In this document: in pieces, positions 1 through 9,633 of the stretch
How positions within the stretch are numbered: the stretch's first letter is position 1
Layout of the letters: each line of letters begins with the position of its first letter
Source of the DNA: Eubacterium ruminantium
GTDB taxonomy: Bacteria > Bacillota > Clostridia > Lachnospirales > Lachnospiraceae
Assembly: GCA_900108205.1 (NCBI GenBank)
Contig: FNUU01000001.1
Span: 358,673-422,672, forward strand
Direction: 5' to 3'
DNA length: 64,000 bases
Notes under the pieces: model-generated
Seen by the model: the letters and a program-made list of their open reading frames with translations, nothing else
Told to the model about the DNA's origin: nothing
Databases searched by the model: none
Position numbers and translations under genes: made by a program

Positions 1-2061
1 CATAACACCAAAGGTAATGGTTATCTTATTGGTCTTTGCAGGTATTGTAAGGCTGCCTCCTATCTCATCAAAAGAGTAAACCTTACCATCAACATCAATC
101 TCTGATACAGTAAGTCTCGGAGGTGCTTCATTTATCTTGATATTATTTGTATCCAGGGTTTCTATACCGGTGGTACAGCATATATAGAGAATTCCCTTGT
201 CATCTATCATTGAACCTGCAGTATTGGTAATACTTCTTACAAGACCATCACCACGTGCCAAATATCTTGAAGATATACCGTTTGCACCAAGCAGTTCATT
301 TTCACTTGTTCTGAGTATACCCTTGGAACCTATAACCCAGACATCATCATTATTTTTAACAACATCATAGACATTATTGGAAAAATCAATACTGCTGAGG
401 GCTCTGACTGTATCACCGTAATATGATATACCATTATCGGTACCGATATAAAATCCGGATTCTCCCTTCTCAATACATGAAACCACATCAGAAGTAAGCC
501 CCTGCTTTGTAGTATAATTCTTGATGATCTTTCCATTTATGATATAGATACCACCTCCATCAGAACCGGCAATTATCCTTCCTCTGTCATCCTCTGCAAG
601 GCAGGTGATATTCGGATAGTCCAGTCCGTTTTCGACAGTATAGGTTGCTTCGACTTCATCATCGGAAATAATACCTATACCTTCGCTTGTAGCAACTGCT
701 ATCTTACCATTGCTCAGTTCTATGATCGAATTTATCTGATTGGACGGAAGATTTGCGGAACGGCCGAAAAACTTCGGAGAACCGTTGCCATTCCATTTGA
801 TAACACCATAACGGCGGAAAGTACTTACCCAGACATTTCCGTTACTGTCCTTAATAACATTATTAACACCGACTCCGGAAAGTACCTCTGTCAGACTGTT
901 GGATTTCATAGTTCCCTTATAGTCAATGATATACAGTCCTTCGTCAGTGCATACATATTTATAAGAATTAACCTGCTTAATACAGTTTACTGAATTTTCA
1001 GGTATTCTGTATCTGGCAGTGAAATCATCAAATTTACTCATTCCAAGATGAAGAAGACCATTTCTGTTGGAAGAAATCCAGATACTGCCTTCGTAATCAA
1101 AGATCATTGATGATATATAACTGTCGATCTTCATATTAACTATACTATGATAGCCGCCTTCTGTACCGATATATCCAAGTCCGTTATCAGTGCAGACATA
1201 CAGAGTTTTATCATGCTTATAGAGAGCATTTATACCATAACTGCCTGCAGGCATCTTCTCTACCTTGCTGAGAGAAGTCATTCTGATAATATTTCCGCCA
1301 AGAGTACCTGCATAGATATATTCATCATCGGATTCAAGACAGGTAAGTTCGTCCAGTTCAAGATCTGCTGCAGCTATCGAACGTACAATATATGTGCCAT
1401 CTGTAGAAAAGCTGACATTGAATATCTCATTTCTATCTGATATCCCCCAGATCTTATCATTAAAACTCTCGAGTTTATTGATCGTCTTCTCTGATAAATC
1501 CTCAAATGATGAAAGAACAAGAGACTCCTCATCCACCTTGAAAAGGCCGTTTGATGCAGCAACATAGATTGCTCCGTCGGAAGATTCACAGACATCATTT
1601 ATAACCTTGATACCATTATAATAGTCAGAAGAAAAATGATGCATATCATTTCCCTTCTTATAAAAAAGTCCATAATTATTTGTGGCTATCCAGAGACGTC
1701 CCCTGGAATCCTGAAAGAGCGAATTGATACAATAAACGTCATCCTTCTCTGTATCCCAGAGATTAAAAACTTTGAATTCATTTCCGTCGTATCTGTAGAG
1801 ACCGCCATCTGTACCTACCCAGATATAACCTGAGGCAGTCTGATATACACAATTGACTTCATTGCTTCCCAGTCCGTTTTCCTGAGTAAAAAGTGTCGAA
1901 ACATACTCAGAAGTTATGAAGTGATCGCTTTCTGTGTTATCCTCAGCATATACCTTGTCAATGCTTCCGAGTTTTCCCACTGCAAAAAGGCATGTAATAA
2001 TACATGCCCATATAAGCAGAAATGATACAGATCTTTGTAAAAGTCTCTTACTTTTCATCAT
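1..2061 (-). CDS. Secreted/membrane sensor with two-component-regulator beta-propeller repeats and start of a Y_Y_Y domain (3' truncated by window)
   Basis: I translated this frame by hand; it is open from an ATG at 2061 (second ATG at 2058) to the window edge, so the C-terminus is missing. The N-terminus has a basic start and a hydrophobic segment (LLIWACIITCLFAVG) ending near VYA, like a signal peptide or first membrane helix. It is followed by repeated blades such as GYIWVGTDGGLYRYDG, GRLWIATNNYGLFYK and GSIWISSNRNGLLHLG, typical of Reg_prop repeats (PF07494). Near position 120 the sequence PPRLTVSEIDVDGKVYS resembles the start of a Y_Y_Y domain (PF07495). In such proteins an output domain (histidine kinase or GGDEF) usually follows after a transmembrane helix; here it lies outside the window, so the output is unknown. 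It starts 17 nt after the aminotransferase stop and may be co-transcribed with it. Confidence 0.8.
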   Translation of the reverse strand, partial: MMKSKRLLQRSVSFLLIWACIITCLFAVGKLGSIDKVYAEDNTESDHFITSEYVSTLFTQENGLGSNEVNCVYQTASGYIWVGTDGGLYRYDGNEFKVFNLWDTEKDDVYCINSLFQDSRGRLWIATNNYGLFYKKGNDMHHFSSDYYNGIKVINDVCESSDGAIYVAASNGLFKVDEESLVLSSFEDLSEKTINKLESFNDKIWGISDRNEIFNVSFSTDGTYIVRSIAAADLELDELTCLESDDEYIYAGTLGGNIIRMTSLSKVEKMPAGSYGINALYKHDKTLYVCTDNGLGYIGTEGGYHSIVNMKIDSYISSMIFDYEGSIWISSNRNGLLHLGMSKFDDFTARYRIPENSVNCIKQVNSYKYVCTDEGLYIIDYKGTMKSNSLTEVLSGVGVNNVIKDSNGNVWVSTFRRYGVIKWNGNGSPKFFGRSANLPSNQINSIIELSNGKIAVATSEGIGIISDDEVEATYTVENGLDYPNITCLAEDDRGRIIAGSDGGGIYIINGKIIKNYTTKQGLTSDVVSCIEKGESGFYIGTDNGISYYGDTVRALSSIDFSNNVYDVVKNNDDVWVIGSKGILRTSENELLGANGISSRYLARGDGLVRSITNTAGSMIDDKGILYICCTTGIETLDTNNIKINEAPPRLTVSEIDVDGKVYSFDEIGGSLTIPAKTNKITITFGVM

Positions 2062-2078
2062 AATCCATGTCTAAATAA

Positions 2079-3308
2079 TTATTTAGCAATCTCCAGAATT
2101 GTTTCTCTCATTATTTCAATTGCCTTATCACAGTCTTCCTTTGAAGCAATAAGCGGTGGAACCAGACGAACAACCGCAGGTCTTACAGCAGTCATAAGAA
2201 GATACTTCTTTTCTGCGCAGGTATATTTAAGTTCATTTGCAATATTCTGATCAAATTCAATACCGGTGATAAGTCCCAGTCCACGAACTTCCTTAACATG
2301 AGGCAGTGTAAGAGCCTTCTCACGGAAATATGCACCAACCTCTTTTGCATTTTCTGAAAGCTTTTTCTCCAGAAGCTCTTCAATCTGTGCATAAGCTGCT
2401 GCGCAGGCAACAGGGTTTCCGCCAAATGTTGTTCCATGCGCACCAGGTCCAAATGTATTCATAAGTTTCTCTGAAGTACACATAGCACCTATCGGAAGTC
2501 CGCCTCCCATAGCCTTAGCCATTGTAACAATGTCCGGCTTTACTCCATAAGTCATATAAGCCATGAGCTCTCCGGTACGTCCCCATCCGGTCTGAACCTC
2601 ATCAAAAATGAGAAGCATATTTTTCTCATCACAGAGTTTCCTGAGTCCCTCAAGGAATTCTTTATCTGCAGGGAATACACCTCCCTCACCCTGAACAGGC
2701 TCTACCATGATGGCTATAACATCATCTGTTGCTGCCTCTTTAAAAGCCTCAAGGTTATTGAATTCGGCGTATTTAAATCCCGGTGTAAACGGAGCAAACC
2801 CCTTCTGGATAGCGCTGTCCGGCTGTCCTGTAGCCGCAAGAGTACCAAGAGTTCTTCCGTGGAAGCTGTTAAGCGCAGTTACAATCTTATATCTTTCAGG
2901 GCCGTAATTATCAACCCCATACTTACGTGCGAGCTTGATCGCAGCTTCATTTGCCTCAGCTCCGCAGTTCTGGAACTGAATCTTCTCCATACCTATGGTC
3001 TCACATATAAGCTTTGCCAGCATGATCTGTGGTATAGTAAAGCAGTAATTTGATGAATGAACCATTTCGTCCACCTGCTGCTTAACATACTTTGAAACAC
3101 GCTCATTACAGTGTCCTGCTGCATTAACCGCAATACCTCCGAGGAAGTCCAGATAAGCATGTCCTTCCTCATCATAAATATACATTCCCTTAGCCTTCTC
3201 AGCTATAAAATCAAAACGCGGGAACTGTTCATTCATATATTTTTTAGCAGTTTCAATTAATTCTGCCTTATTCATTCCTGTATCTTTCATATTCATATCT
3301 GTCACCAT
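2079..3308 (-). CDS. argD: Class III PLP aminotransferase, acetylornithine aminotransferase-like
   Basis: The 409-residue protein has the class III (subgroup II) aminotransferase layout. It carries the GAEANEAAIKLARKYG motif that binds the cofactor phosphate, the LLIFDEVQTGWGRTG segment with the ring-stacking Asp, the PLP Schiff-base lysine in TMAKAMGGGLPIGA, and HGTTFGGNPVACAAA. Acetylornithine aminotransferase (glutamate-dependent, arginine biosynthesis) is the best family fit by length and motifs. Related omega-aminotransferases (ornithine, GABA) cannot be excluded, because no other arginine gene lies beside it: Tex is upstream and a propeller sensor downstream. ATGs at codons 5, 7 and 12 are alternative starts, and the region before codon 1 has no strong ribosome binding site. 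Cytoplasmic. Confidence 0.78.
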   Translation of the reverse strand: MVTDMNMKDTGMNKAELIETAKKYMNEQFPRFDFIAEKAKGMYIYDEEGHAYLDFLGGIAVNAAGHCNERVSKYVKQQVDEMVHSSNYCFTIPQIMLAKLICETIGMEKIQFQNCGAEANEAAIKLARKYGVDNYGPERYKIVTALNSFHGRTLGTLAATGQPDSAIQKGFAPFTPGFKYAEFNNLEAFKEAATDDVIAIMVEPVQGEGGVFPADKEFLEGLRKLCDEKNMLLIFDEVQTGWGRTGELMAYMTYGVKPDIVTMAKAMGGGLPIGAMCTSEKLMNTFGPGAHGTTFGGNPVACAAAYAQIEELLEKKLSENAKEVGAYFREKALTLPHVKEVRGLGLITGIEFDQNIANELKYTCAEKKYLLMTAVRPAVVRLVPPLIASKEDCDKAIEIMRETILEIAK

Positions 3309-3426
3309 CCATTTCTAAATATAATCTGACATTTTATCTGCAGATAATCCATTCTGACACGACTATTCTCTGCATTAATCACTTCTTGTTTTCATGATTG
3401 TATATCATATTTAAATTTCTTTATTA

Positions 3427-5583
3427 TTAAATAATCATACTCAGCGCGATTCTCTTCTTCTGAATATCCACCGAAAGAACCTTAACTTCCACGATATCTC
3501 CAACCTTTACCACATCAAGCGGATGTTTTACAAACTTCTTATTGGTAAGCTGCGAAATATGTACCAGGCCGTCCTGATGAACTCCGATATCTACAAACGC
3601 ACCAAAATCGATAACATTTCTTACTGTTCCCTTAAGTATCATTCCTTCCTTAAGGTCCTTCATATCAAGGACATCCGAACGAAGCACTACCGGAGGCATA
3701 TCCTGACGAGGATCTCTTCCCGGTGCTTCAAGTTCCTTAATGATATCTCTCAGAGTTGGTTCTCCGACACCAAGCTCTTCTGCTGTCTGCTTATAATCAT
3801 TTATAAATATTACCGACTTGCCGTCCTTTATATCTTCCTTCTTAAGTTTGCATTTCTGAAGAAGCTTTTCAGCCGCTGCATAGCTTTCCGGATGAACTCC
3901 GGTGTTATCAAAAGGATCTGTACCGTTGGCTATACGCATAAAGCCTGCACACTGTTCATAAGCCTTAGGACCAAGCTTCGGAACTTTGAGAAGCTCCTTA
4001 CGATTCTTAAATGCGCCATTTTCCTCTCTGTATGCCACGATGTTTTTTGCAATAGTCTTATTGATACCTGAGATGTATTCCATCAGAGGCGCCGAAGCAG
4101 TATTAAGATCAACACCCACGTTATTTACACAGTCTTCAACAACGCTTCCAAGCCTTTCTCCAAGCTTCTTCTGGTTCATATCATGCTGATACTGCCCAAC
4201 ACCGATGGCCTTCGGATCGATCTTAACCAGTTCAGCAAGCGGATCCTGAAGACGTCTTGCTATAGATGCGGCACTTCTCTGTCCCACATCAAACTCAGGA
4301 AATTCTTCTGTTGCAAGCTTACTTGCAGAATAAACAGATGCTCCTGCTTCATTTGTTATGGCATAGCTGACATTTCCGCCAATCTCACTGATTATCTCGG
4401 CAACTATCTGCTCAGACTCACGGCTGGCAGTTCCGTTACCGATGGATATAAGGGAAATATTATATTTCTTAACAAGCTGCTTTACCTTTTCCTTTGCAGC
4501 CTTGATCTTTACTTCATTTGTAGGAGCTGTCGGATAAACCACAGCTGTATCAAGTACCTTTCCGGTTGCGTCAACTACAGCAAGCTTACATCCTGTTCTG
4601 AATGCAGGATCCCAGCCAAGTACATTTCTTCCTGCTACAGGAGGCTGCATAAGAAGCTGCTCCAGATTCTTTCCAAATACTGTTATGGCACTGTCTTCAG
4701 CGGTTTCTGAGAGCTCATTTCTGATATCTCTCTCTATAGCAGGGGCCAGAAGTCTGTCATAGCTGTCCTTGATAGCCTTTCTAAGAAAATCATTTACTTC
4801 TGCATTTGAAGAAACTATAAGATTCTTCTCGAGGTACGCCTGAATTTCGTCCACCGGTGCTTCTATCTTTACTGTAAGAAACTTCTCCTTCTCACCTCTG
4901 TTTATTGCAAGAGTCTTATAGCCGGCAACCTTCTTTACAGGTTCACTGTATTCATAATAATTCTCGTAAACCGACTCAGCTTCTTTATCCTTGGCAGCAG
5001 CTACAAGAGAACCCTTATCAAATGTAAGCTTTCTGATGTATGCTCTGTACTCAGCAGTATCTGATATATCTTCTGCAATAATATCCGAAGCACCCTGGAT
5101 TGCTTCAGCAGCTGTAAGTACCTCCTTTTCCTCGGAAATGTACTTCTCTGCCTCCTTCATAAGCTCGAAGCTGTCTCCTGCAAGCATTATAGCCTGCGAT
5201 AATGGCTCGAGGCCCTTTTCCTTTGCTATCATGGCTCTGGTTCTCTTCTTCTGCTTGTATGGTGCATAAAGATCTTCAACCGCAACCAGAGTTTCCGCAT
5301 CCTCAATCTTCTTCTTAAGCTCAGGAGTAAGCTTTCCCTGCTCTTCTATGGAGCTGATAACCGCAGCCTTTCTCTCTTCGAGATTTCTGAGATATCTGAG
5401 TCTTTCATCCAGATCTCTTAACTGTTCATCGGTAAGAGTACCTGTCTTCTCCTTTCTGTATCTCGCGATAAATGGTACGGTATTTCCTTCATCCAGAAGT
5501 TCAACCGCTGCATTTACTCTCCAGAGTTCAACATTCAATTCTTTTGCAATGACTGCATTAATATCCACTTTTGGTTCCTCCAT
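3427..5583 (-). CDS. tex: Tex family S1 RNA-binding transcription accessory protein
   Basis: A full-length Tex/YqgF-type protein (718 residues). The order is an N-terminal helical Tex_N region (PFIARYRKEKTGTLTDEQLRDL), a YqgF/RNase H-like core (GWDPAFRTGCKLAVVD; ISIGNGTASRE), helix-hairpin-helix segments (GINKTIAKNIVAYREENG; FKNRKELLKVPKLG), and a C-terminal S1 domain (LKGTVRNVIDFGAFVDIG, DGLVHISQL). Tex proteins bind nucleic acid and affect transcription in many bacteria; the exact role in Firmicutes is not settled. It stands alone with 117 nt before the aminotransferase start, and the ribosome binding site before ATG 5583 is weak. Confidence 0.95.
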   Translation of the reverse strand: MEEPKVDINAVIAKELNVELWRVNAAVELLDEGNTVPFIARYRKEKTGTLTDEQLRDLDERLRYLRNLEERKAAVISSIEEQGKLTPELKKKIEDAETLVAVEDLYAPYKQKKRTRAMIAKEKGLEPLSQAIMLAGDSFELMKEAEKYISEEKEVLTAAEAIQGASDIIAEDISDTAEYRAYIRKLTFDKGSLVAAAKDKEAESVYENYYEYSEPVKKVAGYKTLAINRGEKEKFLTVKIEAPVDEIQAYLEKNLIVSSNAEVNDFLRKAIKDSYDRLLAPAIERDIRNELSETAEDSAITVFGKNLEQLLMQPPVAGRNVLGWDPAFRTGCKLAVVDATGKVLDTAVVYPTAPTNEVKIKAAKEKVKQLVKKYNISLISIGNGTASRESEQIVAEIISEIGGNVSYAITNEAGASVYSASKLATEEFPEFDVGQRSAASIARRLQDPLAELVKIDPKAIGVGQYQHDMNQKKLGERLGSVVEDCVNNVGVDLNTASAPLMEYISGINKTIAKNIVAYREENGAFKNRKELLKVPKLGPKAYEQCAGFMRIANGTDPFDNTGVHPESYAAAEKLLQKCKLKKEDIKDGKSVIFINDYKQTAEELGVGEPTLRDIIKELEAPGRDPRQDMPPVVLRSDVLDMKDLKEGMILKGTVRNVIDFGAFVDIGVHQDGLVHISQLTNKKFVKHPLDVVKVGDIVEVKVLSVDIQKKRIALSMII

Positions 5584-5868
5584 ATTTATATGTAATTTCT
5601 GATATAATGATTTATAATCTTTATAAACAAACTATACTACCCGTGCTATTCAGGAAAACAGGCAAGTTATTTGGTGTAGTTATTTAGAAATCGCTATACT
5701 ACCTACAGTGGCTCATTATACACCATTTCAGCATATATTCCAACCATATATATTATGAGTTGTATATCCCCTATATATTATAAATTGTATAATACTCATC
5801 TCATAATCCTGCGATACCAGTATCCCCCTCGGTATCTTATAAAGAATAACAAATACTCATTTATAATA
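5584..5868. other. AT-rich intergenic region before tex
   Basis: No gene is seen. It holds a direct repeat of CTATACTACC (near 5630 and 5694), AT-rich stretches that could include the tex promoter, and a diverged copy of the dispersed structured repeat at 5799-5862. No convincing terminator for the ABC exporter operon was found apart from a 6-bp GATACC/GGTATC hairpin inside that repeat. Confidence 0.6.
5799..5862 (+). repeat. Diverged copy of the dispersed repeat
   Basis: CTCATAATCCTGCGATACC, CCCTCGGTATCTTATAAAG and AACAAATACTCAT correspond to the first two thirds of the unit. Confidence 0.6.
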
Positions 5869-7602
5869 TTACGCCTGCTTGTACTGGCTGTTATATAATT
5901 CACTGTAAAATCCACCCAGCTTCATCAGACTCTCATGGTTACCCTGTTCAATTATGTTTCCATCCTTCATAACCAGGATCATATCCGCTTCCATAATGGT
6001 TGACAGTCTGTGTGCTACTATAAAGCTGGTCCTTCCTGCCATAAGAGAGGCAAATGCCCTCTGAACCTTAAGTTCGGTTCTTGTATCGATAGACGATGTT
6101 GCTTCATCGAGTATAAGCATAGGCGGTACCGCCAGCATGACTCTTGTAATACAAAGCAGCTGCTTTTGTCCCTGCGAAAGACTGCCTCCATCCTCTCCGA
6201 GAATCGTATCATATCCATTTGGAAGTCTCTTTATAAAGCTGTGAGCATGTGTTGCCTTTGCAGCAGCAATAATCTCCTCATCTGTTGCTTTTCTTCCGTA
6301 GGCTATATTTTCCTTGATGCTCGCAGCCTTAAGCCATGTTTCCTGAAGCACCATGCCATAGTTTTCTCTGAGACTCTCTCTTTTAATATCGCGAATATCA
6401 TTTCCTTCAACCGATATAGAACCGCTGCTCACATCATAGAATCTCATCAGAAGATTTATAACAGTACTTTTACCGCAGCCTGTAGGTCCGACAATAGCAA
6501 CTCTCATGCCCGGGTGCACCAGAAGATTCAGATTCTGTATCAATTTCTTATCCGGCACATAAGAGAAATTCACATTTTTTAACTCTACACTTCCCTTAAC
6601 ATTCTGAAGCGTAACAGCATTTTTCTTATCCGGTATTTCTTCCTTTGCATCAATAAGTTCAAAAACTCTCATGGCACAGGCAACTGCATTCTGAAGTTCA
6701 GTTACAACGCCCGAAATCTCATTAAACGGCTTCGTATACTGGTTGGCATAACTAAGAAAACAGGTAAGCTGCCCTACGGAAAGCTTTCCGCTTATTACAA
6801 AAAATGCTCCAACGATTCCAACCGCTGCATATACAAGGTTATTAATAAATCTTGTACATGGATTTGTAAGAGATGAGAAAAATGTTGCTTTAAGACTTGT
6901 ATCCGCAAGTTCATCATTTATCTTCTCAAATCTTTCTATTGCAGAATCCTCATAGGAAAATGCCTGAACCACCTTTTCATTTCCTACCATTTCTTCGACA
7001 AGGCCTGTCATAGCTGCTCTCTTTTCAGATTGTCTGATAAAGAGATTGTATGTCTTCTTCGCTATAAAGGCTGCAACAAAAAGAGACAGCGGCGTAAGTA
7101 TAACCACTACAAAAGTTATGGTCACATTAAGCGTAAACATGAAAACAAGGGTACCGACTATCATTACAAGGCCTGTAAAAAGCTGCGAGAAGCCCATAAG
7201 AAGTCCGTCACTGAACTGATCAATATCCGCTATGATCCTGGATACAAAATCTCCATACTGCTTTGTGTCCAGATAACTCAGCGGAAGCGTCTGAATATGG
7301 TCAAAGGCCTTCTTTCTGATATCCTTAACAACCTTAAATGTAATATGATTATTTATCACATTCATCAGCCACTGCATAAACGCTGCGCATAAAATGATCA
7401 TTATCATTTTAATAAGAATTTTCGATACTGCGCCGAACTCCACCATCCCCGGTCCTATAATATGATCGATCGCATTTCCGGCAAGTATAGGCACATATAG
7501 CTGAAGCAGCGTCGTGGCAGCCGCTGCCACAAGCGATAAAATAATAAGCAGCATATAAGGCCTTAAATATTTAATTATTCTTTTATATGCACCTTTGTTC
7601 AT
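5869..7602 (-). CDS. ABC exporter half-transporter, catalytically competent subunit
   Basis: A 577-residue half-size ABC exporter: an N-terminal six-helix transmembrane domain (residues about 1-320) and a C-terminal nucleotide-binding domain. All ATPase motifs are intact: Walker A GPTGCGKST, Q-loop LQETWL, signature LSQGQKQ, Walker B LILDEATSS with the catalytic Glu, and H-loop VAHR. Its partner, 11 nt upstream, has degenerate Walker B and H-loop residues, so the pair should be a heterodimeric exporter of the BmrCD/LmrCD/TM287-288 type with one true ATPase site. The ribosome binding site AAAGGA overlaps the stop of the upstream gene, suggesting coupled translation. The substrate is unknown; family members export drugs, lipids or peptides. 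Confidence 0.93.
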   Translation of the reverse strand: MNKGAYKRIIKYLRPYMLLIILSLVAAAATTLLQLYVPILAGNAIDHIIGPGMVEFGAVSKILIKMIMIILCAAFMQWLMNVINNHITFKVVKDIRKKAFDHIQTLPLSYLDTKQYGDFVSRIIADIDQFSDGLLMGFSQLFTGLVMIVGTLVFMFTLNVTITFVVVILTPLSLFVAAFIAKKTYNLFIRQSEKRAAMTGLVEEMVGNEKVVQAFSYEDSAIERFEKINDELADTSLKATFFSSLTNPCTRFINNLVYAAVGIVGAFFVISGKLSVGQLTCFLSYANQYTKPFNEISGVVTELQNAVACAMRVFELIDAKEEIPDKKNAVTLQNVKGSVELKNVNFSYVPDKKLIQNLNLLVHPGMRVAIVGPTGCGKSTVINLLMRFYDVSSGSISVEGNDIRDIKRESLRENYGMVLQETWLKAASIKENIAYGRKATDEEIIAAAKATHAHSFIKRLPNGYDTILGEDGGSLSQGQKQLLCITRVMLAVPPMLILDEATSSIDTRTELKVQRAFASLMAGRTSFIVAHRLSTIMEADMILVMKDGNIIEQGNHESLMKLGGFYSELYNSQYKQA

Positions 7603-7613
7603 GGTTCTGTCCT

Positions 7614-9506
7614 TTAATGATTCTGAGAATTATAGATTTCCTGATAAATCTCACAGTGCTCCAGAAGCTCTTCATGAGTCCCTATTCCTGCGACACTTCC
7701 ATCATCCAATACGATTATCTTATCCGCATATCTTATAGAAGATGTTCTTTGAGAAACTATAAATACTGTCATTCCCTTTGAAAAAGTTTTAAGAGAATTT
7801 CTTAGTTTAAGATCAGTTGCATAATCAAGCGCTGATGAACTGTCATCCAATATAAGAATCTCCGGCTTACGCACAAGAGCCCTTGCTATACAGAGTCTCT
7901 GTTTCTGACCTCCGGAAAGATTTGTTGCTCCTTGATTAAGCAAAAATCCTGTTCCTCCTTCCTTCTCCATAACAAAGTCATATGCCTGAGCCGCCCTCAT
8001 TGCTTCTTCAATCTCTTCATCAGAAGCATTTTCTTTACCCCATCTGATATTGTCAGCAATGCTTCCCTTGAACAAGGCCGCCTTCTGAGGCACGATTCCA
8101 ATCTTACTCCTCAGTTCCTTCTTGCCATAGTTCTTAACATTTACTCCATCGATAAGAACCTCACCCCGGGAAGCTTCATAGAATCTCGGTATAAGATTAA
8201 CCAGAGTGGTTTTTCCGGATCCGGTACCACCGATTATACCAACTGTCTCTCCCCGCATGATATCTGCATTTAATCCCTGAAGAGAGTTTTCTCCGGAGCC
8301 ATTATATGCAAAATCCACATTTCTGAAGGATACGCAGTATTTATTCTTTTCGTTATCGACAGGAGCTTTTTTTACAAATTTATTATCGATATTATCAGAA
8401 TCATTTTTTACTGATATTTTTTTATCATTATAATCAGTATCATTTTTTACTGATATTTTTTCTGCTTTATCAGTATTGTTCACTGCTTTACTATAACCCA
8501 CAGCTTCATCAGTGTTATTCACAGTATTACAAGAACCCACAGCTTCATCAGCAAATTTAATACTTGATCCTTCCTCAAGCACATCAGCGACTCTGTGGCC
8601 GCATGCAATAGCCTTGGTAGTGGTAACAATAAGATTTGCCAGTTTTATCAACTCGATAAGGATCTGGGACATATAATTAACAAGAGCCACAACCTGTCCC
8701 TGGGTAAGTCCGAAAGCATCTACTCTTATAGCTCCCTTATGAATAAGAGCTACTGTTCCAAGATTGATAACTATAAGAGTAACAGGATTTAAAAGTCCCG
8801 AAATGTGTCCGACAAAAAGCTGGCTCTTCATCAGTCCTGTTGTTGCCTCATCGAATTCAGCTATATCCTCATCCTGATGATTAAATGCTCTTACTACTCT
8901 CGCTCCTACAAGATTTTCTCTCGTAATAAGTGTTACCTTGTCGAGCTTTCCCTGCACCCTCTTATAAAGCGGTATTGTGGAAAAAATAATACCAAATACA
9001 ATTATCACAAGTATCGGAAGCACTATCGCAAAGATAACCGCAGTTTTGACATCCACGGTAAACGCCATAATTACAGCGCCAAATACGATAAATGGCGACC
9101 TGAGAAAAAGCCTGAGGACCATATTTACTCCGGTCTGCATCTGATTGACATCACTGGTCATTCGGGTAATGAGAGTCGATGTACCATTTTTATCTATTTC
9201 ATTGTAAGAAATACTAAGAATATGCTTGAAAAGATCCGCTCTCAGTTCGCGCCCGAACCCCATGGCAGCTTTGGCAGCAAAATATTGTGCGGTTACAGAA
9301 CATACAAGACCAACAAAAGCAAGAGCCACCAAAAGGCCGCCCATTTTCATAACATAACCCTTATCGCCACCGGCTATTCCGACATCTATCATTTTGGCTA
9401 CGACCAAAGGAACAAAAAGTTCAAATGTAGCCTCCAGCATCTTGAAAAGCGGTGCCATAATTGTTTGAAGTTTATAGTTTTTCAGATATTTGAGTGTATT
9501 CTTCAT
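7614..9506 (-). CDS. ABC exporter half-transporter, degenerate-site subunit with repeat-containing linker
   Basis: First gene of the exporter pair. Transmembrane domain, then a nucleotide-binding domain with Walker A GGTGSGKTT and signature LSGGQKQRL, but Walker B reads LILDDSSSALD (Asp where the catalytic Glu should be) and the H-loop reads IVSQR (Gln for His). This pattern marks the degenerate subunit of heterodimeric exporters. Between the two domains is an unusual hydrophilic insert of about 75 residues built from two short duplicated motifs (DEAVG...VNNTD twice, KISVKND twice). The frame stays open to a TTG at 9548; I prefer ATG 9506 because the product then begins MKNTLKYLKNYKL just before the first helix and a purine-rich GGATGGGAT lies upstream. 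Neither start has a strong ribosome binding site. Confidence 0.9.
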   Translation of the reverse strand: MKNTLKYLKNYKLQTIMAPLFKMLEATFELFVPLVVAKMIDVGIAGGDKGYVMKMGGLLVALAFVGLVCSVTAQYFAAKAAMGFGRELRADLFKHILSISYNEIDKNGTSTLITRMTSDVNQMQTGVNMVLRLFLRSPFIVFGAVIMAFTVDVKTAVIFAIVLPILVIIVFGIIFSTIPLYKRVQGKLDKVTLITRENLVGARVVRAFNHQDEDIAEFDEATTGLMKSQLFVGHISGLLNPVTLIVINLGTVALIHKGAIRVDAFGLTQGQVVALVNYMSQILIELIKLANLIVTTTKAIACGHRVADVLEEGSSIKFADEAVGSCNTVNNTDEAVGYSKAVNNTDKAEKISVKNDTDYNDKKISVKNDSDNIDNKFVKKAPVDNEKNKYCVSFRNVDFAYNGSGENSLQGLNADIMRGETVGIIGGTGSGKTTLVNLIPRFYEASRGEVLIDGVNVKNYGKKELRSKIGIVPQKAALFKGSIADNIRWGKENASDEEIEEAMRAAQAYDFVMEKEGGTGFLLNQGATNLSGGQKQRLCIARALVRKPEILILDDSSSALDYATDLKLRNSLKTFSKGMTVFIVSQRTSSIRYADKIIVLDDGSVAGIGTHEELLEHCEIYQEIYNSQNH

Positions 9507-9587
9507 AACATCAAAAAGTATATCCCATCCATCATTATTTTTCAACAAAACAGTTTTATATAATATGAACGTAGTTTCCTATTATAT

Positions 9588-9625
9588 AAAAAACTTGTCT
9601 GCTCATATTGAACAAACAAGCTTTT
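9588..9625 (-). terminator. Intrinsic terminator of the MBG protein / ALDC-VanX operon
   Basis: On the minus strand, CTTGTTTGTTC pairs with GAGCAGACAAG (11 bp with two G-U pairs) around the loop AATAT and is followed at once by six T. It lies 9 nt after the stop of the lipoprotein gene and separates it from the ABC exporter operon. Confidence 0.85.
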
Positions 9626-9633
9626 TATCATGA

